Source: Tausonia pullulans (taxonomy: Eukaryota > Basidiomycota > Tremellomycetes > Cystofilobasidiales > Mrakiaceae). Taken from it: a stretch of 64,000 bases of DNA. Where the stretch lies: assembly GCA_951802195.1 (NCBI GenBank), contig OX637631.1, positions 806,001 to 870,000 of the forward strand. The letters run 5' to 3'. The notes under the pieces were generated by a model. That model saw only the letters and a program-made list of their open reading frames with translations, did no database searches and was not told the origin of the DNA. Each line of letters starts with the position of its first letter. The stretch's first letter is position 1. The position numbers and the translations under genes were made by a program. This document shows positions 21,989 through 34,000 of the stretch, piece after piece.

Positions 21989-24900
21989 ATGGGACGCCGC
22001 AGAGCCAACAAAGGCTTCCTCGACGATGGCGAGTCTTCCGAGGGCTCCGGAAGCGACGACGAGTTCGATGACGACCCTTACCCGAAACGTCGCAAGACCG
22101 GCGGCAGCGGCAAGGAGGACGCTTTGTATGGGGTGTTTATGGAGGATGATGACGGCGAGGGGGCGGAGGGATTTGGCCGTAGGCGAGGAGGAGCTGAAAC
22201 GAACTACTCTTCTAAGTGAGTCCATACGCGAGCGTAAGCGAGCGAGGATGGGGTGGAGGGTGGGAATCAACGAGCGCGCGCTGCTGGCTGTACTCTGCTC
22301 AAATAGGGGAGAAATAGGGCACGATGATCTCCCCGCCAGATGTCCTCAGGCCTATGGGTTGCAGTCTGACTCTCCAGGACTGCTTGCGCGATACTGGCGG
22401 TCGAGCGTAAGGATCGCGCCTGTGGAGGTCGAACGCGTCGACTTCGCGAGCTTCTTCCTCGACCTTTTGAATGCCCTACACGACCAAGTCCGCTCCGCTA
22501 GAGCAGAGAAGCGGTGCTCGACCTCCCTCCTCTGACGTCGAAACCAGTCGGACATGAAACTGACTCTCGCTCGACCTCTCAACAGAGCTCCAGCCTTCGC
22601 TCCATCGTCCTCGGCCTCCAAGACCCACACAAACAAGGATTCCGCCGAGGCTGACATCAGCGGCATTCCTGACTTCGTTCCTATGGCTTCTTCTCGGGCA
22701 AGCACCAACATCACTGCTGCTCTTGCGACCAACGACGATGAGGCTGGAACTTCGGGCGACGATGACGACGCGTCTTCCGGGGACGACTTCGACAGCGACG
22801 ACTTCGCCTCCAAGCCACCCTCCCCTCGCGTCCTCGAAGCCGACAGCGACGATGAGGACAATGCTCCCGCCGCACGAGGTGGTCTGGGTAGTGGAGGGGG
22901 GTTCGGCCTAGGCGCTCGCGTCCCTCCTTCCTTTTCAGCCGCCCCCCCCTCCAAATTCGAGACGGAGGCTCGTCATACAGGAACCGGAGGAGGAGGCATA
23001 GGCTTCAACCGTGTCTCCTTACCTACTGGTACCGGAGTAATGGCCTCTGCTCTTCCAGCGGCCTTTGGAGGCGCTCCCAAGCCCAGCACTGCTCCTCGCT
23101 CGCGGTATCTTCGCCCCCCAACCCCACCACCAGCCGCCCCCATGCCAGGAGCCATCAAGCTCTCTAAAGAGGACGAAGCGGCTTTCCAGAGAATGGAAGG
23201 CTCCTTCGGAGCTCGCATGCTTGCCAAGCAAGGTTGGGCGACAGGAACTGGGTTGGGTGCGGCAGGGAAAGGCATTGTCACGCCCGTGGAAAGCAAGTTG
23301 AGGCCAAGGAACATGGGTATCGGCAACCAAGGCTTCAAGGAGAGGACGGAACAGAGCAGGAGGGAGGCTATTCGGTGAGTTTGCGGCAGTCGTATTCGCC
23401 GTTGTAGGTCTTGCCTCTGCTGACTCTGTACTTCTTCCTGGCGACTTTTCCTCCCAGACGAGGAGATGAGATCGCTCCCGAGCCCGAAAAGCCAAAGGGT
23501 AGAGCTGGTACAAACAAGAAGGGGAACCGGGCAGCGGACGCAGGCGACTCGGACGCTGCTGGCGGCTCTCGAACCAAGGAACAGCCTTGGCGGAACCGGA
23601 CGAAGAAGACTAAGATTCGTGTTGAGCACAAGACGTACGACCAGATTGTCGCAGAGGCGGGCGAGCCGGGCCATGCGGGTGGCGTGGGTATGATAATTGA
23701 TGCGACCGGAGCGACGGTCAGTTGTTTTCCTTCCAAGCTCACCTGTTAAAGAGGGCTCGGACTGACCTCTCCCACTCTCTTCCTCCAGCCGAAGGAGGTC
23801 TCGTCCCTCTCGGCTCTCACGCTCTCGACGTTCGGCACGAGCGACACCATGCGACTTCCGGAGCTTCGGCACAACCTCCGGATGATCTGCGACTATGTCA
23901 AGAACGACCTCGACGCGCTCGCTCGCGAGGGCGCCTCTGTTAAAGAGAAGAGGTCCTGGCTCACTAGGGAGGACCAGAACCTTCGACACAAAGTCTCGGA
24001 GGAGGCCAAGAGTGAGTCTGGGTTTGTGGTCACCCCTCCTAAGGAGGTCATCGGCTTACTAGAGTCTCTGCCACTCCTTGTAGAAATCGCGAGGCTCCAG
24101 CGGGTGCATCTCCTCGTTGACGAGGTCTCATCAATCGCCAAGACACTTTCGACGAGCTATGAACCCAGCCTTGAGGCCTTCATGAAGCCCTTCGACCAGC
24201 TCATGTTTGAGTTCGCCGAAGAGTACAAGACGTACGCCCTTGATGAGGTCGTCGTTGGAGCCCTTTCTCCGGTGGTAAGTCCGACTTCAGACGATGCAGA
24301 CTTCCCCCCTGATCTGTTGTCCTCCTTGCCCCTCCAGTTCCGCCGTCTCGTCGCCTCCTGGGATCCGCTTTCATCCTCGACGGACCTCTTCTCCTCCCTC
24401 CGACAATGGAAGAAAGCTTTCCGCTTTTCGGACCCGAACTCTGCGGACAATGAGTCCATTGAGGTTTATGGGAACGGCAATGCCTCGCAGGCACGAAAGT
24501 CTCTTGCTGCGTGAGTGATGCCGGTCGTTCTACATCCTTGACGGTGGGGACTGGCACTAAACTCTTCGACTTGCATAGGGATCTCGTGATGACACCGTAT
24601 GAGTCAATGATGTGGAATGTCTGGCTTCCTAGGGTCCGATCGGCCGTCAAGTACGTCTCGCCTCCTCTCCTCGTGCTTAGGAGTGAAACTGACCAAACGT
24701 TCCTTTTGTCTCCAGCAACGAATGGTCCGCCGAGCAGCCCACTGCGGCTGTTCATCTCCTCGACACCTGGAAAACCCTCCTACCTCGCTTCATTCACGAC
24801 AACATTCTCGACCAGCTTATCTTGCCTAAGGTCAACAAGGCGATCGCTGATTGGAAGCCTCGGAAGACCGGGCCCTCGCTCCAGAGCATCGTCTTCCCCT

Positions 24901-25953
24901 GGCTGCCCTTCCTCGGAGAGAGGATGGAGGATGTCCTTGGGGACGCTAAACGTCGGGTTCGCGGGCTACTGAAGGGCTGGAAGGTTGAGGAACGTATTCC
25001 TGAGGAGCTTACTAAGTGGAAGGATGTGAGTGCCCGCTCCCTATCCCTCCTTTTCAAGCCGAGGCTGACTCTTGCCCTTGCAGGTCTTCACGGCAAATGA
25101 GTGGGACTCGCTCATCCTCAAGTACATCCTGCCCAAGCTCGGCGCCACTCTCCGGGACGACTTTAAGATCAATCCCCGGAACCAGATCCTTACTCCGCTC
25201 GAACACGTCCTTCCTTGGCGGACGGTCCTCCGGCCGGCTATGTTCTCTCAGCTTCTCGAAACCGAGTTCTTCCCTAAGTGGCTTGACATCCTCTATATTT
25301 GGCTCATCCAGCCCAAGCATTCGCAAGACGAGATTACGCAGTGGTAAGTCATGGCTCTCTCGCCCGCGTCGCAAATCTAGACCGACCAACCGTCTCCTCG
25401 TCTTTCCTCCAGGTATACGTATTGGAAGTCAGTCTTCCCGGAGTCGGTCCTTGCACTCGTAGGCGTTTCCAAAGGCTTCTCTCGTGGTCTCGATCTCATG
25501 AACGAAGCCATGGCTCTCGGTTCGTCGGCGGCCACCCGCCTCCCGAAGCCCTCATCTCTCCCCCCTCTCTCGACGCCACCAACCTCTCGGTCATCGACAC
25601 CCGCGGCCGGTGCATCGAGGAAGTCAGCCGTGACTGGTGGTGCCGCCGCGTCATTGACATCTTCCGGTCGCCTCCGACCCGAAGAGATCACCTTCCGATC
25701 CATCGCCGAGGAGTATGTTGCCGCGCGCGACCTCATATGGGTCCCAACGGGTCGGTCGGACGTCGCGACGGGCCAGATGCTCTTCCGTGTCTCGCGCGAC
25801 GGCATCAGTGGAGGGGTCCTCTGCTATGTCTTGGACGATGCTGTGTACGTCAGCGAGCCTCTTGCTGGGCCTGGTGGGGAGAGCCTGTTCAAGGCTGTCA
25901 CGCTTGAAGGACTTGTGGCTCGGGCGAAGGGCGGTGTGGGTGCAGGGAAGTGA
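21989..25953 (+). CDS. NTR1/TFIP11-like G-patch spliceosome disassembly factor
   Basis: Orthologues (yeast Ntr1/Spp382, human TFIP11) activate the Prp43 helicase to release the intron-lariat spliceosome. Ten exons give 1014 residues in phase: 21989-22215, 22586-23374, 23458-23716, 23789-24011, 24084-24274, 24338-24510, 24579-24650, 24716-25025, 25084-25343, 25413-25953. The acidic N-terminus (MGRRRANKGFLDDGESSEGS) is followed by a G-patch, FGARMLAKQGWATGTGLGAA and GKGIVTPVESKLRPRNMGIG. The C-terminal half is the GCFC-type domain: MTPYESMMWNVWLPRVRSAV, DTWKTLLPRFIHDNILDQLI, NPRNQILTPLEHVLPWRTVL and FPKWLDILYIWLIQP. The first intron, 370 nt, is long for this genome. The gene converges on the GH71 gene with 130 bp between stops. 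Confidence 0.94.
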
Positions 25954-26083
25954 GAGAGAGAGCCGAATGCATGTTTCATTATATTTGAATGGGGCACAGT
26001 GCGAAGGAGCGTGGGTGTAAAGTAAAGGCGAGAAAAAACCAAAGCCCAAGAAGAAGAGATGTGAGAAACACTGCAAGCGTTGT

Positions 26084-29000
26084 CTAGGCAGGGGAAGCGA
26101 AGAAATTGTAGTTGAAGTTGTACACGTTGTTCGAGGGCTTGGCAAGGAAGGTGAACGTCGGCTGAAGAGTGACGACCGTCTGCGAGTTACGGGTGAGGGT
26201 AGCCTTCATGCCGGAGCTGGAACGCAGATGGCTCAGCTTGCTTCGAGGCACGTGAGAGATTCAGGGACTCACCCGATCGCGAGGTTGCATTCAATGAAGT
26301 TCGGGCCAGCAACGACGGCTGCAGTAGTAGTGTAACTACCGCTTTGAAGAACGACGGTACCAGGGGCAGTGGCGAGCACGAAGGCGAAGAACTTATCGTC
26401 GGGCTGCAAGATCAAATGGTGTCAGCCTATACCGACTGATGGTTTACAGGTCAAGGGAGCGAGAGACGGACCCAAAGATAGCCGTCGGGAGTACCGCTGT
26501 AGCAGGGAAAGAAGGATCAGCGCGCCGGTTCTCGTCGTGTGTTGTTCAGCTTCAACCACTCACAACTGTCCTCCAGTAGGCCGGCCGGCGACCTCGTTGG
26601 GGACGTAAGCTTGGTTAGTATGCGGCCGGGCCGAGAGCCAGATGCGATCTTTGTTAATGGGCGGGAACTGGGAGGTCTTGAACGCCGTCGCGTAGTAGGC
26701 GTTGATGTCGAGGAGGGCCGTGTGATCCATCTGGAAGGGTGAAAACGCTCAGTCCCTATCGCCATCGCCAGCAAAAGGTCGAGAGCTGACTCACGCCAAT
26801 GACCCAGTCAGCCGCGTTGTTCCACACCGGACCCGGAAGCTCCGAGGTGATAGGGCCGAGGTAGCACGACTCTCCTGGGAATGAGGACATTGTCAGTGGG
26901 TGCAGGTAAAGTATGCTCTCACTCGAGGGTGTTACACACCAAAATCGTTCCAGGTCAGGGCCTCGATGAGGTCAAGCTTGGACCGGTTGTTGACGAGCAG
27001 CTGCCAGCGCTTGGCGAACATGAAGCCGTCCGAGTAGAAGAGCCTGTAAGCAGACAAAGGACTAGACATCAGAAGGCGAGCCGTACGGGTGGCGACCAGG
27101 AGCCCTCACCAGTTCTTGTTCCAGCTACTTGGGGCATAGTGCGTGTAGAAGGGGCCCGAGACGGCAGCCATGTAGCCCTTGCTGCCGAGCGCATTGAGCC
27201 ATCGAGTATCCGAAGACCAATCAATCTGAGTTTTGCTCATAGGCCAGCCTGAAGAAGAGGAAGTGTCAAATCAGCTTGTTGCGGGCACCCTGAAATCATA
27301 ACGAATGCGCACCAGAGTTCCAGTTAAAACCGGCGTCCATGCCTGTTTGAGCCTGGAAGGTCGAGACGTCCGAGAAAACAGCCGGTGCAAAGTAAATGTT
27401 GACACCCTGGTTCTGAAGCGGGGCACGGAAGTTGTTCCAAAAGCCAGTATTCCAGTCACTCGTGCCGAACGTGCTACGAGGCGCCAGATGAGAGGTCAAG
27501 TTGTGTAACATTTGACCATGCAATTGAGGGCGCACCAGTCTGAACCAGCAAATGTTCCAACAAGCGTCTTGCCCTTGTAGGTCGCCTGGTTTGAGTGACT
27601 AGCCCAAGTCTTGACGAGATTGACGAGCGGAGTGGCGTGATAGTTCGCCGAGCAGGGCCAAACCTGCCATTGCGGGCAAAAGACGAGGTCAACGACACTC
27701 TCAATCTATGAACGAGCTCATATTAGACTAACCGTCATGTCGAGACTGAGGAAGAGCTTGAAGTTGGTGCCACTGTCCTTGGCAGCCTGTATGTATATTC
27801 AATATGTTCAAGATCAAGTCAGCAAGAGAGCGCGAACGCCGATAAAGAAGGGGCTCGCTTGATATCACCTTATAAGCAATCTGCAGGCCTTTGTTCGCAT
27901 CATAGCCATCCGCTCCCGCCACTCCAGTCTGCCAATAATCCATTCCAAGATTGAGCGCGAATCCGTCAAAGCCGCTATTGATGGTAGTTCGCGAGCGACT
28001 TCGTCAGCGAATAGTGTCCGTCGGGCCGATAGAGAGATGGACTCACGCAGCCGATGCGAGGGCAATCTGCTGGCGCCAGGTGTCGTATGTATAGGCGTAC
28101 GTGTTTCCAACCTGATGGTACAGCCATCAGCAGGGTAAAAAGCGCCAAAGTCCGACGACAAGGATCTACCATGAAGTGGACGTAGACGGCCTTGTTAGCG
28201 GTCGTTGGGAGCGCGACAGAGGCGGAGCTCGTAGGCGTCGCGACGGAAGTGAGAGAAGAGGTCGGAGTCGAGGTAGTCGACGGGGTAGAGGAAGCTGAGG
28301 CAGAGGCAGAGGTAGAGGCAGAGATGGACGGCAACGAAGTCGATGTTGTCGCAGAGTAGATGCTGATGCGCCACGTGCCTCCGCAGGTCTGCTTTGAGTC
28401 ACCTTTTTAAATAGAGACATTAGTGAAAGTACACGATGGAGTAAGAGGGAGAAGACTTGCTCACCGCCGCAGGCCGTGTTACAATCTGATGCCGGAGCAA
28501 TGGTCGCCCCAGAGGATAGCGCGTTGGAGCAGTAGCATTCGGCTGAAAGATTCAAGGTGTCAAGATGCAGTTCCTCAGAAGCTAGAGAGACAAGCTCACT
28601 AGAGTACTCTATTCCAGCCCAGGAGTAGCTGGAGCGCATGGGTAAAGTATGAGAAGGGACTGTCAGAAGCTCGTGCGCCAGATCGATCAACCAGCCGACG
28701 AGGTCTTACCCGAGGTAAGAGCAGTAGTTCTGGCACATTAACACCGTCATTTGGCTGTCGGACCACGAAATGCCAGCGAGCACTCGAGGGCTACCGTCGT
28801 TGTAGCAGCCTTTTGAAGTCCAGGTGGTCGTGACTACCGGAGCGACGACATTCGTCGACGTCGATGAGGCTCCATACGAGTACATGCTGAGGCGCCAAGT
28901 TCCACCGCAAATTGAACTTCGATCGCCTGAAACGTCATAGCAGGGGCCATTGCGATGGAGAAGTCAGTTATCAGGGTCGGAAAGATGGACGAGCGACACC

Positions 29001-29585
29001 GCGGCAGGCTTTGGACTCGCACTCACCGGCGCACTTAGAGTTGCATGCTTGAGCACCAGTGTCAACCTGGGAGCCGGCAAAGACAGTGTTGGAGCAGTAG
29101 CATTGTCCTGTTGTTAAGAGAGAAGTAATTAAGCCATGATTTGATCAAGAAGGTCGGAGAAGGAGCCACCCACCGGAGTACTCAAGTCCTGCCCAGGTGT
29201 ATCTGCAGCCGAGGTCCATGAGGAGTCGCCAAACACAATCAACCTTCGGGTTCGGCATCAAGCAGGAGGAGACAGAGAGAGATAAGGAGGCGAAGAAAGA
29301 GAGAAGGACTTACCCTCCAGCAAGGCACCAGTTTTGGCAAAGGCCGACCGTCATATTGACATCGTCGGTCCATTCGGCGGCGTTGAGGGTCCTCTGAGGC
29401 GAAGACTGATCGGTGTAGCAACCACGCGAGGTCCAGACGCCCCCGGTGGTGCTGCCGGCTGCTCGGACTTGGAGAGCGCTGGCTGCGAGGCTGTTGACCT
29501 CGAGTCTCTGGGGGAAGGCGAGAGCTGGTGCCGGAGTGCATAAGGAAAGGACGAGAAGGAGCGGGGCAGTGAGAAGATGCCCCAT
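26084..29585 (-). CDS. Secreted WSC-domain GH71 alpha-1,3-glucanase
   Basis: Predicted to cut alpha-1,3-glucan in cell walls. The start MGHLLTAPLLLVLSLCTPAP is a signal peptide ending near ALAFP. Two cysteine-rich WSC carbohydrate-binding domains follow: one begins WTSRGCYTDQSSPQRTL and contains YTWAGLEYSGQCYCSN; the other begins WTSKGCYNDGSPRVLAGISW and contains YSWAGIEYSSECYCSN. A Ser/Thr linker (STPSTTSTPTSSLTS) leads to the GH71 domain: KAVYVHFMVGNTYAYTWQTD, IALASAAGFDGFALNLG, FKLFLSLDMT, TLVGTFAGSD, LIEALTWNDFGESCYLGPI and DHTALLDINAYYATAFK. The end is NFNYNFFASPA with the stop at 26084-26086. There are many short introns, whose borders I did not all fix. WSC domains joined to wall hydrolases are common in basidiomycetes. 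Confidence 0.92.
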
Positions 29586-31020
29586 AGTAGAGAGACGAGG
29601 CGGGCGGGCTGCTGGACGAGATGGGCGCAACGCGATAGTCGGAGAGGAAAAGAGAGAGTGTGTATGAGAGGGCTAAGGAATGTATGAGAGGGCTAAGGAG
29701 TGTGAGAGTAAACGAGAGAGAGGGTTGCAATGAAGTCGTAGCAAGTTCTCCCTGGCCTCAAGTTTGATGACAGAGTGATTGAGGCGCTTGAGAGATAGGG
29801 GCTACAGCCTTCTTGCAGAGGATTCGAGTCCTGAGCCATTCTGGGATGGATCCAGAGGTAAGGAGTGAGGATTGGCACCCTGCTGCTGTCGAGCGGTGGC
29901 AGAGCGTGGGCGAGATCCCAAGGGAAGCTCCGAGCGCTGTCAAAAATCCGCGGCAGGAGCCGCCAGGCCGGTTTCCTTGTCAGTCGTGGGGAGGGCCAAC
30001 TGCAGTCTAGAGCAAGAGAGCCTGGGCCTGAGGGGGCTGGGCCCGGAGGAAAGGAGTTTGAAAGCCAAGTAGGGGTCAAAGAGCAACACAGAGCGGAGGC
30101 GGAAGAGTGTCCCACGCGACGGGCTGGTGGACGCACGGGGCATGGGAACGACTATCATTTTGATGGAGTGAGTCCGAACGTGCCCCTTTCAATCGCCGAG
30201 CGAAGGAGCGGGAAGATGGAGAGAGTCAGAGAAAAGGGCCGAGGCGGAGCCAGGAGCTGGTCAACAACAGGCCGAGCGAAGAAGAAATGGACAAGAGTAC
30301 GAAGGCATGTGTCAACCGGCGCCGCCCATGCCAATCCGGGAGTTTAAGTTCAAGTTCTTGCACTCATGCATACATGCACGCAGGTCGACGAAAGACCCTT
30401 CCCACAACACCCATTACCCGCAGTTCGACCTGCGGCGAAGTCGATTGTCGAAAGTCTCTTCGCTTTCACATCGCACATTTTTGAGCAGCGGGCCTAATCA
30501 GCATCGCGCTGACCCACGACAAACAAGAGGGCAAATTTTTGAAAATTGAAGTAATTGTGTGGCAGACTACAGATATGCGTGCGTAGAGGAGGAGGGAGAG
30601 GGTGAAAGGGACTGGAATAATGCGGACTGTGCAGAAGCGTGGGTAGCAAGAGAGAGGGGAATGCGATCGACGAAGAGTGGAGTTAGGGAGGGGGGCGTCA
30701 GACTGGGTCGGACCGCCAAGGCAGAGAGATCAAACAAAGCGTGGGGATTGATGGGAGGGCTGTCTATGATCTCTAGGGAAAGCACGTGAGCAAAAAAAAG
30801 AAAGAAAAAAAGATATTGGAAACAGGTCATTAGAGGGGGGAGATATTGAGAGAGGCACGCACGGCAAGGATGTGAGGAAAGGAGGCTGTGGGATATGGAA
30901 GAGGGATCGACTAAAATAAAGTATGCCGAGTAGGCGTGCACATGGGTATGAGACATAGGGGCGAGGGAGTGTACGCGGAAAGAAAGGGCGAAGAAGAGGA
31001 AGTAAAAGTGCAGTTAGCTA
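29586..31020. other. Intergenic, GH71 promoter and kinase 3' region
   Basis: These 1.4 kb lie upstream of the glucanase start and downstream of the kinase stop. A T-arm-like string near 29820 is not part of a tRNA fold. I see no gene. Confidence 0.45.
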
Positions 31021-34000
31021 TCAAGCCGACGGCGGCCTCGACAACGCAACGGCGCTCTTTTTCCTCCCAATGGCGAGCTCGAGACCCTCATCCTCGTCAT
31101 CCTCATCGCCCCAAACCTCCCATGCACCCTCATGATGCTCCGGCAGGTCTTTCTCCGACTCGTTGTGCATTGAGGCGCTCGTGCTCGCCGGTGGTCCGTT
31201 CTCAAGGAATGGGCTGGAAATCTCCCGTCCGAGCGGGGACCGATTCCGGACCTGCGCGATGGCGGGGAGAATCGGCGGGGTAAGGTGGAGATGGAGCCGA
31301 GGCGGGTGGCTTTCGTCAAACATGGGTTGAAGCGTCGCGGGCGGAGGAGGGGCAGGTGAAGTCGAGGGCAGGTCGTGCGGGGTCGAGGCCCGCGGGGTCA
31401 GGTGAGAGTTCAGGTTGGAGGGGTTATCGTTGTTGTGCTCGGTCACCACGGGGAACGAACCAGTCGGGGAAGGAGACATGGGCAGCGACGGTGTGTGCGA
31501 GGCGGCGGTCTCCTCTAGCTGGAGAAGATTCACCGACGGACGGAACTGGCGGACAGTCGAGGGCGTGCCAGAAGGCTGCGAGGCTGTGTGGGCGTGGTGA
31601 AGGCGGTGGCCGGTGTCGGGTGGGGAGTGGCTGATCGCTTCGTCAAAACGGCCATCCGAATGGTGATCGTCGCTCCAGTCATGCCCCTCCTCCTCTCCAG
31701 ATTCCTCGCGTGGGAAGTCCGTCGCCCTGAGCCTCCATCCGTTCCGCTCGGTATGCCAGTCGTTAAGGCCGAATGGCGCCGTGCTCCTCGGAAGGCCGCT
31801 CTGGCCCCGGATGATACCCGAATGGATCGAGACAACCTCGTCGCCAAACTCGTCGTCGTCGTCCGAGAAATCTAGGTCCTCGTCGAAAGTCCTCGTCCCG
31901 AACTGTGGGCTCAGCCCCTCGACTGAGTAGGAACTCGATTCACCTGCGCTGCCACCTGCAGCCGTAGCAGCAAGGTGTCCAAGGTGGTGAGCGTCCATGG
32001 CGGCGCTGCTGCCTCCGGATGATCGCCTCCTCTGGCCAAACGCGCTCGCAGCAGTGGTGTTCCACGTTGAGGTCCTCTCGACAGGCGTCGTCGGCCTAAA
32101 GTGAATCCCAAGCCCGCCGCCGATACGGCCGTTTATAGATCCGTCACCGACAACGACAGAAGGAGGTACATGTCTCTCGCCCGTCTCAGAGCTGTAGCGA
32201 GAATGAGCGACCCCTCCCCCGCCATCATGAGTTACTCCTCCGCCAGGTCCCTCGTGCCCCTCATCACTCGACTTGTACCAAGCGCTCTCAGCCGAACGCG
32301 CTGCCTCGCTCTCCGAAGCGAATGCTAGCTGCTGCTCCTTGGCGACTCTGGCCCTTGCGGCATTCCGACTGCTCCGAGAGCTAAAGAGTCGAGCGAGCTT
32401 GCCTCCCGCCCTAGGCGAAAATCGTCCACCGCCACCACCGCTTCCATCGCCGCCCGAGGACGTCGATGCCGGGCCGTATGCGCTGCTGCCTATGCTACTA
32501 GCTTCGCTGAGACCCCGACGGAGGTCGGTCACACTCGCGCTGGAAGGGAGTGGCGAGCGGACGCGCGAAGTCCCGACGCTCGCAGGGGAGGATGAGGTCG
32601 CGAGGCTATCATGGTGGGGGTGCAGGTGGGAGTGATGCTTGTCAATCTGGTTGAGCTCAAGGCTCTTGCGCGTCGAGGGGGAGAGCAAGCCCGAGACAAG
32701 GTCACCCGCCCGACGGACAAAGTACGCCGAGTATGTCGGTGACATGGTGTTGCCGCGATCAATGGGCGGGGCGACTATGGTCGTCCCGGACGATGGAGGA
32801 GGCATGGAGAAGCGGTGATGCCGGGGGGCACCGGCTCCCGGGGCGGAGGCGGAAGAGGTGGAGCGTTGGAGGTCCTGGAAATACTGCTTGCCTGGCGAAT
32901 TGCCTCCCGAGCCACCTGAAGACGCGCCGGGCGGGTGCAGAGTTGAGTTGTAGAAAGATTGCCGCGACGAGAGCGCGGGGCTCTGCATCGCCGAGGACGA
33001 GTTGGTCGACCCGCCCGAGACGATGCGGGACGAGGTCGGGCCTCCTCCGCCAGCAGTGCTGTTGAGCTGACCTGACGAACCCGCACGCGAGATGATCATT
33101 CCCGGCGAAGCTGCCCCCGATCCCTTGCCACTGGAGCCACTCGTCGGGTCGCCGTCAAACTCGCCAATGACGCTCCTCGATCGAGACCGGTTTGAGCGCG
33201 AGATGGACCCGCTCGCCGAGGATGATGACGAAGGGAGGAACTTCTGCTTGAGCTTGACGGCCGTCCGGCGAACCTTGTCCGAGAAGGAGACAGTGAAGGC
33301 AGAGGCGACCTCGTCCTTGGTGACCGTGACAAAGTCATTCCCCGGGTCTGTGTGCAGCAGCCACTCATCGACGTTGGGGATCCCGCGAAGGACCCAAGGG
33401 TGAACCTGATGACAGGACAGAGTCAATTAAGTGTTCGTTCCACGCATAAACGATTTGGGCGAATAATTGACAGACCTTGATTTGCTCCAGTTTGATCCTT
33501 GTTTCTGGATTCTTGTCGAGCATCCGCTCCAGCAAGTCGCCGAGCTCCCTCGCCTCCCATGACGTGTGCTTCCCCGGGTGTCGTCCACCCGTCGGGATCT
33601 CATCGCTCCCCATCGTAGGCGGCACCTCGTAGTCTTCGTTTGGGATTACTTCAAACAGCGCAAACTCACTTGGAGCCTCAAAAGGCACGCGTGCAAAGAG
33701 GAGACAATAGAGTGTTACACCGAGCGCCCACACATCAATGGCGTTGGAGATTTTGGGCCGCTCCCGGCGTCCACTTATAGACGGAGGTATAAGCGGTGGA
33801 GGCGTCGGCTGAGGGGAAGTAGCGCCCGAGGAGGCCGGCGAGCCGGACATCGAGGGGAAGTACGGCTCCACATTACTCCTCGACCCAGGCGGGGTTGCGC
33901 TTGCGAGCGGCGTCGAGTCGCCGTTATAGCAGAGCTCCGGAGCAAAGAAGGCTGGCGATCCAGCCGTCTTTGCAAGCGACTCCTCGTCCAGTGCCGCTGC

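Noticed and set aside
29813-29835. T-arm-like string ggattcgagtcctg suggesting a tRNA
   Set aside because: No D arm, anticodon arm or matching acceptor stem is found around it.
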